A stretch of 64,000 bases of DNA from the NCBI RefSeq assembly GCF_000719265.1, contig NZ_JOFL01000011.1, forward strand, positions 62,001-126,000, read 5' to 3'. The stretch's first letter is position 1. Each line of letters opens with the position of its first letter. A program made the position numbers and the translations under genes. This document shows positions 35,622 through 43,205 of this stretch, piece after piece. The DNA is from Streptomyces roseoverticillatus (lineage in GTDB: Bacteria; Actinomycetota; Actinomycetes; Streptomycetales; Streptomycetaceae). Under the pieces are notes generated by a model. The model had not been told where the DNA came from. It made no database searches and was given only the letters and a program-made list of their open reading frames with translations.

Positions 35622-36137
35622 ATGTCCCCTATGACCGAACGTCCAGTGGTCAAGCGCACCGCTCGCGCCATCCTCCTCGACAGCGGCGGCGATCCCGGGC
35701 CCCACGCCGCCCTGGAGATGATCCTGATCAAGCGCACCAAACCCGGTCAGGCGCCGTACTGGATCACGCCCGGCGGCGGCATGGAGCCGGAGGACACCAC
35801 GGTGGTCGCCGCGCTCCACCGCGAGGTCGACGAGGAGCTCGGCGCCAAGGTCGTCGATGTCGTCCCGGCCTTCGTCGATACCGTCACGCACTCCCTCCAC
35901 CACGCCGCCCACGGCGTCAAGGTGCAGCACTTCTTCGTCTGCCGGCTCGCCTCCATGGACCTCTCGCTGCGCCACGGCCCCGAGGTGGACGAGCCGCGCG
36001 GGACGTACGAGGTGGTGCGGATCCCCTTCACGCGGGCCGGGATCGCCTCGGTGGAGCTGGTGCCGCCGTCGCTGCGCGCCTATCTCGACGCGAACATCGA
36101 GGGCGTACGGGCGCTGCTGGCGGACGACCTGGGGTAG
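35622..36137 (+). CDS. Nudix hydrolase family protein
   Basis: The 171-residue protein has a Nudix fold with the box GGMEPEDTTVVAALHREVDEELGA. The metal-binding REVDEELGA part is intact. The Glu expected eight residues before the Arg (GX5EX7RE) is Thr here, although two acidic residues sit just upstream (EPED). It probably hydrolyses a nucleoside diphosphate derivative. ATG 35622 or 35631 could start it; both lack a strong ribosome-binding site. Confidence 0.85.
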   Translation: MSPMTERPVVKRTARAILLDSGGDPGPHAALEMILIKRTKPGQAPYWITPGGGMEPEDTTVVAALHREVDEELGAKVVDVVPAFVDTVTHSLHHAAHGVKVQHFFVCRLASMDLSLRHGPEVDEPRGTYEVVRIPFTRAGIASVELVPPSLRAYLDANIEGVRALLADDLG

Positions 36138-36210
36138 TTCCCCGTGCCTTCCCCGTGCCTTCCCGTTTCGGTCCGCGTTCGCTCCACGGTCGTTCCGCGG
36201 CCCGTGCGGG

Positions 36211-37290
36211 TCAGCCCGGTGCCGCCGCCATGAGGCCGCCGATCTCGTCGTGACGTATGCGGTGGGACGGGATGCCGATGCCCACCAGCGTGTCCACACC
36301 GCTGCGGATCATCCCGGGCGGGCCGGACAGGTAGGCGTCGTAGGCGGGCCAGGGCCCGTACTGGCGCACGATGGCGGGGAGTTCGCCGCTCAGGCCGCGG
36401 GTGGGGCCGTCAGAGATGACCGGCCGCACCGAGAGCCAGTTGTGCGCCCGCTGCAACTGCAGCATGGTGTCGATGTCGTAGAGGTCGCCGGCGTGGCGCG
36501 CCCCGTAGAAGACCTCGACGGGGCGGCAGCGGCCGTGCTCGGCGACGTCCTCCACGAGCGCCTTGATCGGGGCGATGCCGGTGCCGCCGCCCAGGCACAG
36601 CAGCCCGTTGTCAGTGCTGTGGTCCACAATCATGGAACCGGCGGGGGGACCGAGCCGCAGGACATCGCCCGGGCGGGCGCGGTGGACGAGGGCGCTGGAC
36701 ACCCAGCCGGCGGGCACGGCCTTCACGTGGAAGGAGAGCAGCCCGTCAGGACGGGGCGCGGCGGAGAAGGAGTAGTGCCGCCACACGCGCGGCCACCAGG
36801 GGGTTTCGAGGGTCGTGTACTGACCCGCGAGGAAGGGGTACGGCTGGTCGGGCCGTACGGTCACGACGGCGATGTCCGGCGTGCGCAGCTCGTGGCGGAC
36901 GATCTCGGCCTGCCACCAGGCGGGGGACTGCTCCTCGTCCTCGGCGGCCGCGTCGATCATGATCTGCGAGATCGCCGTGTACGTGCGCACCCAGGCGGCC
37001 TCGGTGGCCTCGTTCCAGGTGACCGGGGCGTAGCGGGCGAGGGCGGCGAGCAGGCATTCGCCGACGGCGGGGTAGTGCTCGGGCAGCGTGCCGTACTTCC
37101 TGTGGCCGCGGCCGAGCCGGGAGAGGTAGGCGGTGAGGGCGGCGGCGTCGTCCGCGTGCCGGGCGGCGGTCAGCAGCGCCTTGAAGAGGCGGTCGCGCTG
37201 GGTGTCCATGGCCACGGGGAACAAAACGCGAAGATCGGGATTCCGTATGAACAGGAGCGCGTAGAAATACGAAGTGGCCTTGTCGGCCAC
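36211..37290 (-). CDS. Flavohemoglobin-like protein (globin + FAD/NAD reductase), 5' end probably disrupted
   Basis: The 359-residue frame holds most of a globin domain (about 1-120: ALLFIRNPDLRVLFP, proximal-His segment LPEHYPAVGECLLAAL). A ferredoxin-reductase-type FAD domain (WRHYSFSAAPR) and NAD domain (LCLGGGTGIAPIKAL, YLSGPPGMIRSGV) follow. Flavohemoglobins oxidise NO to nitrate. The first start in this frame (GTG 37290) cuts off globin helix A: in-frame codons upstream encode a plausible continuation (...VRSTLAELEP) but reach a stop with no start codon. See the 5' extension entry. Activity therefore depends on whether the frame break is real. Confidence 0.8.
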   Translation of the reverse strand: MADKATSYFYALLFIRNPDLRVLFPVAMDTQRDRLFKALLTAARHADDAAALTAYLSRLGRGHRKYGTLPEHYPAVGECLLAALARYAPVTWNEATEAAWVRTYTAISQIMIDAAAEDEEQSPAWWQAEIVRHELRTPDIAVVTVRPDQPYPFLAGQYTTLETPWWPRVWRHYSFSAAPRPDGLLSFHVKAVPAGWVSSALVHRARPGDVLRLGPPAGSMIVDHSTDNGLLCLGGGTGIAPIKALVEDVAEHGRCRPVEVFYGARHAGDLYDIDTMLQLQRAHNWLSVRPVISDGPTRGLSGELPAIVRQYGPWPAYDAYLSGPPGMIRSGVDTLVGIGIPSHRIRHDEIGGLMAAAPG

Positions 37291-37495
37291 GGGCTCCAGC
37301 TCCGCCAGAGTGCTGCGGACGGCGTGGGTGTCGGGGGACGGCGCTGCTCCGGTCGCAAGGGCGGGGGCCGGAGCAGGGCGGAACCTCTGGTCGGGCGGTG
37401 GTTCGGCCGGGCGCTGGTGTTCGGCCGGCCGCTGGTGCTCGGGCGGGGGCGGAGGGGGAGCGGCCGTCGGCCGACCTGGTCGGAGCGTCCTTCAT
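37291..37495 (-). pseudogene. Probable frameshifted 5' extension of the flavohemoglobin-like gene
   Basis: An ATG at 37495 opens MKDAPTRSADGRSPSAP in a different frame. Good Streptomyces codon usage continues only to a C-rich tract (G-rich on the + strand, about 37440-37462), after which it switches to the flavohemoglobin frame (EHQRPAEHQRPAEPPPDQRF... VRSTLAELEP). A single insertion or deletion in this homopolymer-like tract would join the two into a protein of about 427 residues. It may be a sequencing error or a true mutation. Confidence 0.6.
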
Positions 37496-37532
37496 CGTCT
37501 CGCCTCGAACATCTCTCGGTCCGTCCTCGCAC

Positions 37533-37549
37533 TTCCGTCCTAGACGGAA
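37533..37549. promoter_or_regulatory. Inverted repeat upstream of the flavohemoglobin-like gene
   Basis: TTCCGTC-CTA-GACGGAA is a perfect 7-bp inverted repeat 38 bp upstream of the ATG at 37495. It could bind an NO- or redox-responsive repressor, but the regulator is not known. The rest of 37496-37762 shows no gene. Confidence 0.4.
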
Positions 37550-37762
37550 AGTGTTCGCATTTCCCCGCTCTGCTCATGGGTCGCTGTTCAGGCTGCGCAG
37601 CATGCCATCTTCTGTGCGGCCTCGCGCGAATCACGGGAAGTGCGAGTGGTGCGGCCCCGGTTGAGGCTAGGATCAGCCGCTCCCCCACCCATGGGAACAG
37701 ACTCCTGGGACGGTTACGGCGAGGCAATGCCCTTCACATGCACGGAAGTTGACCGTATCGGG

Positions 37763-38395
37763 CTACGAACCGGAGCCGACGAGTTCATACGCTTCTCTGA
37801 GGTCCCGGCCCGCATATGCGTGGACCGCGATATCCCGTACGTGGTGGTCCGCGTTCACCGCCACGGAAACCGGTACCACGGAGAACAGCTCGGCATCGGA
37901 CATCGAGTCCCCGTAGGCCACGCAATCGGCACGGGTCAGGCCGAATTCCGCACAGAGCTCGTCGGCGATCCGCACCTTCGCCCCGGCGTCGAGGATCCCC
38001 GCGGGGTTCACCGGGTCCCGGAACGGCACCGCGGGCCAGAGCGAGCCGTGGGCCGCGTCGGCGCCCCAGGTCAGCAGGCGTTCCACGAAGAAGCCGGGGG
38101 ACAGCGAAATCACGGCGCACCGCTCGCCGCGGGCCCGGATCTCCGCCCATACGTCGCGGATTCCGGCCATCCAAGGCGCTCCGTCGAAAGCCGCGGCGAC
38201 GTGTTCCTCGGTGAGTTCCCTCCACAGCGCGCAGGCGAGTTCGGCAAAGCGCGGGGGGTCGAGCTCGCGGGCCGCGAAGGCCCTTTCCAGTTCGGCGATC
38301 TCCTCCTCTACCCCGAGCTGCCGGGATATCTCGATCGCCGCCGCGGACCCGTGCATCAGGGTCCCGTCCATATCGAACAAATGCAGTCTGCTCAC
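37763..38395 (-). CDS. HAD superfamily phosphatase (phosphoserine-phosphatase-like)
   Basis: The 210-residue protein begins at GTG 38395 with LHLFDMDGTLMHGSAA (HAD motif I). It has a C1-type helical cap, motif II ISLSPGFFVERLL, Lys in GAKVRIADEL, and motif III/IV GDSMSDAELF. This arrangement fits HAD-IB phosphoserine-phosphatase-like enzymes. The longer open frame upstream runs through a terminator hairpin and is not coding. Substrate unknown. Confidence 0.88.
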   Translation of the reverse strand: MSRLHLFDMDGTLMHGSAAAIEISRQLGVEEEIAELERAFAARELDPPRFAELACALWRELTEEHVAAAFDGAPWMAGIRDVWAEIRARGERCAVISLSPGFFVERLLTWGADAAHGSLWPAVPFRDPVNPAGILDAGAKVRIADELCAEFGLTRADCVAYGDSMSDAELFSVVPVSVAVNADHHVRDIAVHAYAGRDLREAYELVGSGS

Positions 38396-38412
38396 GGTCC
38401 CCGAGCGTAGGC

Positions 38413-38460
38413 GGCCCGGCACCGGAGGACACGCGAATAGTGCGCGGCCGGTGCCGGGCC
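38413..38460 (-). terminator. Terminator after the GlcG/HbpS-type gene
   Basis: GGCCCGGCACCGG (38413-38425) pairs perfectly with CCGGTGCCGGGCC (38448-38460), enclosing a 22-base loop, 41 bp past the stop at 38501. Confidence 0.75.
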
Positions 38461-38500
38461 GGTGCCTGTGGTGGGCGCGGGGCACGGCCGGTGCGGGGCG

Positions 38501-38938
38501 TCAGCCGCCCAGCACGGCCGCGATCGCGGTCAGAGCGATGCCGTGGTCCTGGTCCGGGGCCCCGCCGCCCACGCCGATGGCTCCGACGAGCCGGCCGTCG
38601 CGGTGCAGCGGCACTCCCCCGGCGATGAAGAGCAGCGGGCGGTCCAGGGCCGTGGGCAGGGTGTGGAAGAGCCCGTCGGGCCGGACGGCGTCGACCAGGT
38701 CCGCCGTCGGCGCGTCCAGCTGCAGCGCAGTGAACGCCTTGCGCGTGCTGGTCTCCCCCGCGATCAGCACGGCCCGGTCGTCGCGGCGGAACGCCAGCAG
38801 GTGACCCCCGGCGTCGAGGACGGTCACGGCGATCCGTACGTCCTGCTCGTCCGCGGCCCGGCGGGCGGCGACGACGAGCGCATCGGCGTCGTCCGTGGTG
38901 AGGGGGAGGACGGGGGTGGCAGTGGCGGTCGTGGTCAT
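38501..38938 (-). CDS. GlcG/HbpS family heme-binding-like protein
   Basis: The 145-residue protein matches the GlcG/HbpS (DUF336) fold: ALVVAARRAADEQDVRIAVTVLDAGGHLLAFRRDD, AGETSTRKAFTAL, FIAGGVPLHRDGRLVGAIGVGGG. HbpS of Streptomyces is secreted, binds heme and modulates the SenS kinase. This homologue lacks a signal peptide and lies alone, so a cytoplasmic cofactor or small-molecule role is as likely. No senS/senR homologue is adjacent. Confidence 0.85.
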   Translation of the reverse strand: MTTTATATPVLPLTTDDADALVVAARRAADEQDVRIAVTVLDAGGHLLAFRRDDRAVLIAGETSTRKAFTALQLDAPTADLVDAVRPDGLFHTLPTALDRPLLFIAGGVPLHRDGRLVGAIGVGGGAPDQDHGIALTAIAAVLGG

Positions 38939-39049
38939 GGGGGTTCTCCTAGTGGTGCGTGGTGCTGTGGTGAAGTGGACGGGGTGTGAGGCGGTACGGA
39001 GCGCGCGGCGGTACGGGGCGCGAAGAGGTCCGGCGCGGCGCCTACGGAG

Positions 39050-40282
39050 TCACGTGTACTGCCGCTCCGGCGCGGCCTCCTGCCGTGCCACGACGCGCCC
39101 GGCCCGCGCGCCGGCCGCGCCCGTCTCGGCCCGGGCTCCCGTACGGCGCTCCAGCGCCCGGGAGACGAGGGCCAGGACGAGTGCGGAGGCGGCCATGGCC
39201 GCACCGACCCAGTTGGGCGCCGTGTAACTGAAGCCGGCGGAGATCACGAGGCCACCGAGCCAAGCGGCGATGGCGTTGCCCAGGTTGAAGGCGCCGATGT
39301 TGGCGGCGGAGGCGAGGGTGGGAGCGTCCGCGGCCTGGTCCAGGACGCGCTTCTGCAGGGGCGGGACCGTTGCGAAGCCCATCGCCCCGATCAGCGGGAC
39401 GGCGATCACCGTGGCGATCTTGTTGTGGGCGGCGAGCGGCAGCAGCGCGAGGACGATCGCGAGGCCGGCGAGGGCGGTGAGCAGCATGGGCATCAGCGCG
39501 CGGTCGGCGTACCGGCCGCCGACGAGGTTGCCGGCCACCATGCCCAGGCCGAAGAGGACGAGGAGCCAGGTGACGGAGGAGGAGGCGAAGCCCGCGGCGT
39601 CGGTCATCATCGGCGTGAAGTAGGTGGTCATGGTGAAGACGCCGCCGAAGCCGAGGACGGTCATCGCCATCGCGAGAAGGACCTGGGGGTTGCGGAAGGC
39701 GGCCAGTTCGCCGCCGATCCGGGCCCGTTCGGGGCGGGGCTGCCGCGGGACGAGCGCGGCGATGCCGAGGACGGCGAGCACGCCCAGTCCGGCGATGAGG
39801 AAGAACGTGATCCGCCAGCCGGCGCTCTGGCCGACCATCGTGCCCATCGGCACGCCCACCACATTGGCCACCGTCAGCCCCGTGAACATCATCGAGATCG
39901 CGGCCGCCTTCTTCTGCGGGGCGACGAGCCCGGCCGCGACGATCGCGCCGATGCCGAAGAACGCGCCGTGCGCGAACGAGGCGACCACCCGCCCGGCCAG
40001 CATCACCGAGAAGACGGGGGCGGCGGCCGAGATCGCGTTGCCGGCGACGAACAGGCCCATCAGGGCCATGAGCATCGCCTTGCGCGGCACCCGGCTGCCG
40101 AGGATCGCGAGGATCGGGGCCCCGATCAGGACGCCGAGCGCGTAGCCGGTCGTCAGGTAGCCGGCGGTCGGGATGGAGACGCCGAATTCGTCCGCGATCT
40201 CCGGGAGCAGGCCCGAGGTGACGAATTCGGTGGTGCCGATACCGAAGGCGCCGATGGCGAGCGCCAGCAGTGCGAGGGGCAT
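39050..40282 (-). CDS. MFS efflux transporter (DHA1, AraJ/YdhP-like)
   Basis: The 410-residue protein has 12 TM helices and the typical start LALLALAIGAFGIGTTEFVTSGLLPEIADEFGVSI. Motif GYALGVLIGAPILAIL and GRYADRALMPMLLTALAGLA are also present. It belongs to the DHA1 drug/sugar/arabinose efflux type. It diverges from a MarR regulator (40476), so it is likely a MarR-repressed multidrug exporter. The start at 40282 has GAAGGA upstream. Confidence 0.9.
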   Translation of the reverse strand: MPLALLALAIGAFGIGTTEFVTSGLLPEIADEFGVSIPTAGYLTTGYALGVLIGAPILAILGSRVPRKAMLMALMGLFVAGNAISAAAPVFSVMLAGRVVASFAHGAFFGIGAIVAAGLVAPQKKAAAISMMFTGLTVANVVGVPMGTMVGQSAGWRITFFLIAGLGVLAVLGIAALVPRQPRPERARIGGELAAFRNPQVLLAMAMTVLGFGGVFTMTTYFTPMMTDAAGFASSSVTWLLVLFGLGMVAGNLVGGRYADRALMPMLLTALAGLAIVLALLPLAAHNKIATVIAVPLIGAMGFATVPPLQKRVLDQAADAPTLASAANIGAFNLGNAIAAWLGGLVISAGFSYTAPNWVGAAMAASALVLALVSRALERRTGARAETGAAGARAGRVVARQEAAPERQYT

Positions 40283-40376
40283 GACGGGGTCCTTCGGGGA
40301 GGGGGTGGGGGTCTGGTCCGGCGGAGGGATCCCAGGCCGCGCCGATCTCATTGCGATCGACCCTTACCGGCGTAGA

Positions 40377-40405
40377 CAATAATTGCCGACGCCGATACTT
40401 GCAAG
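40377..40405. promoter_or_regulatory. Candidate MarR operators between MFS and marR
   Basis: Two short palindromes lie in the divergent promoter region: CAAT-A-ATTG (40377-40385) and CTTGCAAG (40398-40405). MarR proteins bind short AT-rich palindromes in such positions. Assignment is inferred. Confidence 0.4.
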
Positions 40406-40475
40406 CGCGGGCTATTGCGGACGGGAGATATCCTGGTCGGTGACGACACGCGTGTGCGGTCAGAAGGAGGGCCCC

Positions 40476-40937
40476 ATGTCCCGCACCCCGGACCCCGCTC
40501 TGCTCGGCCTGGCGCAGGGCTGGTGCGCGCTGTCCGCCTTGCACGGCCGGATCGAGGCGCACATCGAGCGGGCGCTGCAGGCCGCGCACGGCCTGAGCGT
40601 GCGCGAGTTCTCCGTGCTCGACGTGCTCAGCAGGCAGCACAGCGGCGAGGGCGGCCACCTGCGCATGAACGAGGTCTCCGAGGCCGTCGTGCTCAGCCAG
40701 AGCGCGACGACGCGCCTGGTCAACCGCCTGGAGGACCGCGGTCTGCTGACCCGCTACCTCTGCCTCACGGACCGCCGGGGCATCTACACCGACGTCACGG
40801 AGGCGGGCCTCGCCCTCCTCGGACAGGCCCGGCCGACGAACGACACCGCCCTGCGCGAGGCTCTCGACGAGGCCTCCAAGCGCGAGGAGCTGGCTCCGCT
40901 CGTCACGGCCGTGGAGTCGCTCGCTCCCGTTTCGTAA
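40476..40937 (+). CDS. MarR family transcriptional regulator
   Basis: The 153-residue protein has a MarR winged helix: LSVREFSVLDVLSR, MNEVSEAVVLSQSATTRLVNRLEDRGLLTR, CLTDRRGIYTDVTEAGLALL. AAGGAGG precedes ATG 40476. It is divergent from the MFS transporter and is its probable repressor. One Cys (in LCLTDRR) is near the wing; there is no clear redox pair. Confidence 0.9.
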   Translation: MSRTPDPALLGLAQGWCALSALHGRIEAHIERALQAAHGLSVREFSVLDVLSRQHSGEGGHLRMNEVSEAVVLSQSATTRLVNRLEDRGLLTRYLCLTDRRGIYTDVTEAGLALLGQARPTNDTALREALDEASKREELAPLVTAVESLAPVS

Positions 40938-40972
40938 CAGCGCCTCGTAACAGCGCCCGGCTTCGACCTACC

Positions 40973-41003
40973 GGCCCCCGGCCGCCCTGAGGGACCGGGG
41001 GCC
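40973..41003. terminator. Bidirectional hairpin between marR and tetR
   Basis: GGCCCCCGG (40973-40981) pairs with CCGGGGGCC (40995-41003). It lies between convergent genes and touches the tetR stop codon. Confidence 0.65.
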
Positions 41004-41749
41004 TACGCGCGCGCCCTGGCCCGCTCCCGGTGCGCCTTCTGCCGGCAGGCCGCGCCGCAGTACCGGGCAGGCCGGCCCGTACGCGCGGGAGCCACCGCGC
41101 CTCCGCACACCCCGCACTGCGTTTCGTTACGCTCTGCCGGCGGATTCGCGGGCAGTTTCGTTACGCGACGGCCCGGACGGAGGCTGTCGCACGCCAGGGC
41201 CGTCATCCTCCCCTGCGCCACGCCCGGGCCGCGCCGCTGCTCCATCGACAGACAGCCCATGAGCAGGGCCATCAGGTCGTCGATGGTCACGTCCTTCCGT
41301 ACGGCGTCGGCCTGTTGGGCCCGTCGCAGGAGGACGGCGAGGGCCTCCCGGAACGCCTCTTCGACGCCGGGGGATGCCTCGAACCGGCCCTCCAGGGCAT
41401 CGCACAGCGCCTTGTTCCGCACCGTCAGCCGTATGACCGCCGAGAGGTAGCGATAGAAGACCGTGCCGGGGTCGCCGACATGCGCCAACTCCCGTGCCGT
41501 GTCTGTGAAGAGCACGATCCGGTCACTGACCGCCGCCCTGAACAGGGCTTCTTTGGAAGGGAAATGACGGTAGACCGTTCCTGTACCGACACCTGCGCGG
41601 CGCGCGATCTCACCGAGCGGCACCCCCAACCCGGCTTCCTCAAAGGCGGATCGGGCCGCCTGGAGGACCAGCGCACGGTTGCGCCGGGCGTCCGAGCGCA
41701 GGGATGCGGAGGCCTGCGAAGGCAGTGAAGAGAGTCTGCGCTCTGCCAT
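41003..41749 (-). CDS. TetR family regulator with a C-terminal Cys-rich zinc-finger-like tail
   Basis: The 248-residue protein has a TetR HTH (ARSAFEEAGLGVPLGEIARRAGVGTGTVYRHFPSKEALFRAAV) and an SbtR-like C-terminal ligand domain (YLSAVIRLTVRNKALCDAL, DDLMALLMGCLS). An unusual tail follows: CGVCGG, then GRPARYCGAACRQKAHRERARA. Cys-x2-Cys and Cys-x3-Cys spacing with the basic end suggests a small zinc-binding module that may add DNA or partner contacts. Neighbouring genes do not reveal its target. Confidence 0.88.
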   Translation of the reverse strand: MAERRLSSLPSQASASLRSDARRNRALVLQAARSAFEEAGLGVPLGEIARRAGVGTGTVYRHFPSKEALFRAAVSDRIVLFTDTARELAHVGDPGTVFYRYLSAVIRLTVRNKALCDALEGRFEASPGVEEAFREALAVLLRRAQQADAVRKDVTIDDLMALLMGCLSMEQRRGPGVAQGRMTALACDSLRPGRRVTKLPANPPAERNETQCGVCGGAVAPARTGRPARYCGAACRQKAHRERARARA

Positions 41750-41896
41750 GCGAATACGCCTCCAGAGGCCGGGAATCGAAACGGGTTGCCGGTTCCGATT
41801 CTATCCGGGCGTGTGAACGAGGGGCGCGACACGCCATATCGGGGCAAATCAAAAGAAGAGGGAGGAAAGAACGGAGGAAGGAGCGCAAAGAAAAGG

Positions 41897-41931
41897 GGCC
41901 GCCGCCGGTGCGCGCAGCACCGGCGGCGGCC
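41897..41931 (-). terminator. Intrinsic terminator after the aminotransferase gene
   Basis: GGCCGCCGCCGGTGC (41897-41911) pairs perfectly with GCACCGGCGGCGGCC (41917-41931) around a five-base loop. On the reverse strand it is followed by a T-rich CTTTTCTTT run, making a classical intrinsic terminator. Confidence 0.85.
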
Positions 41932-41956
41932 CTGGGCCACGCCGAAGAACCGGGGG

Positions 41957-43093
41957 TCAGCCCGGGATCACCGCATCCCACGCCTTCCCTGCCGCGGTCA
42001 GTGCCGCCGCCGCGTCCGCGACCGGCACGCCCAGTGCGCGCAGCCCCTCCCCGAGAGCCGCCAGCGAGGCCAGGACGACCTCGCGGTCCGCGTCGAGGCC
42101 GTAGTGGTTGACGCGGATCATTTCCTTGGCCAGCGGGCCGGCCGCCGCCTGGACGGGCACGGAAGCATCGGCCGCCAGGGCGGCTGCCACCACATCGCGG
42201 GCGTCCCTGCCGTCAGGGGCGCGCAGGGTGGTGGCGACGGGGGCCGCGTCCTCATCCCGGACAACGTACGGGGACAGGCCGCCCAGGGCCCGGACGCCGG
42301 CGCGCATGGCGGCGGCAGCAGCGCGGTGACGGGCCATGACGGCCTCCAGGCCGTCCTCTTCGATGCGGTCGACGGCCTGCTCCAGGGCCAGCATCTCCAA
42401 CTGCGCGGGGGCGTGCGGCAGGGCCGCGCGGCCGCCGTCGATCCAGCGCTCCTTCCAGTCCAGCAGGGAGAGGTAAGAGCGGCGCGGCGCCTGCTCGTTG
42501 GCGGCGATGCGCTCCCAGGCACGGGCGCTGACCGAGACGACGGAGACGCCGGCCGGGCCCGCCATGGCCTTCTGGCCGCCGATGACGCACAGGTCGACAC
42601 CCCACTCGTCGGTGAGGAGCGGTTCGGCACCGACGGACGCGACCGCGTCCAGCATCAGCAGCGCGCCGTGCGCGCGCACGACCTCGCCGATCGCGGCCAC
42701 GGGGTTGGTATTGCCCGTGGCCGCCTCGGCGTGCACCAGGCTGACGAAGTCGATCTCGGGGTGCGCGCGCAGCGCCTCCGCGACCTGCTCGGCGCCGACC
42801 GCGCCGCTGAACGGCGCCGAGATCGTGATCACCTCGGCGCCGCAGGAGCGCAGCCAGCCGCCGAACGTCTCGCCGTACGGGCCGGTGATGATGTTGAGCG
42901 CGGTGCTGCCGGGCCGGACGGCCGAGCGGATCGCGGCCTCCAGCGGCAGCAGCGCCTCTCCCTGCATCGTGACGACCGTCTCGCGCGTGCGCATCAGCGA
43001 CGCGATCTTGTCCTCGATGCGCGCGAAGTGACCGGCGCCCAGGGGCGCGAGGTCGAGCAGGTCCGGTGCGTCCGGTGCGGTGTTCGCAGTCAC
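41957..43093 (-). CDS. Alanine-glyoxylate/serine-pyruvate-type aminotransferase (class V)
   Basis: The 378-residue class V PLP aminotransferase has FARIEDKIASLMRTRETVVTMQGEALLPLEAAI, FVSLVHAEAATGNTNPVAAI, LMLDAVASVGAEPL and the PLP-lysine segment CVIGGQKAMAGPAG. Members transaminate glyoxylate with alanine or serine. GTG 43093 has GAAGG upstream and matches the family start; a longer frame upstream is unlikely to be coding. No pathway neighbours identify its substrate. Confidence 0.87.
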   Translation of the reverse strand: MTANTAPDAPDLLDLAPLGAGHFARIEDKIASLMRTRETVVTMQGEALLPLEAAIRSAVRPGSTALNIITGPYGETFGGWLRSCGAEVITISAPFSGAVGAEQVAEALRAHPEIDFVSLVHAEAATGNTNPVAAIGEVVRAHGALLMLDAVASVGAEPLLTDEWGVDLCVIGGQKAMAGPAGVSVVSVSARAWERIAANEQAPRRSYLSLLDWKERWIDGGRAALPHAPAQLEMLALEQAVDRIEEDGLEAVMARHRAAAAAMRAGVRALGGLSPYVVRDEDAAPVATTLRAPDGRDARDVVAAALAADASVPVQAAAGPLAKEMIRVNHYGLDADREVVLASLAALGEGLRALGVPVADAAAALTAAGKAWDAVIPG

Positions 43094-43205
43094 GGTGCCA
43101 GTGCCTTCCGGGTGTCGCGCCGGGTGTCCGGCGCCCGCCAATCTCCCCCTGACCCTACGTCCGTAACCGGTTGCGCGCCGACCGTCATCCACAGGGCCGG
43201 AGGGA

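Noticed and set aside
36140..36175. Direct repeat of CCCCGTGCCTT after the Nudix gene
   Set aside because: Only two short copies with no dyad or promoter character; likely chance in GC-rich DNA.
37640..38410. Forward open frame beginning in the gap before the HAD gene
   Set aside because: Most of it lies antisense to a HAD phosphatase with all motifs. It has no ribosome-binding site and no recognisable domain.
43186..43194. TCATCCACA DnaA-box-like sequence before the serine hydrolase stop
   Set aside because: Single copy with one mismatch in a short gap; expected by chance.
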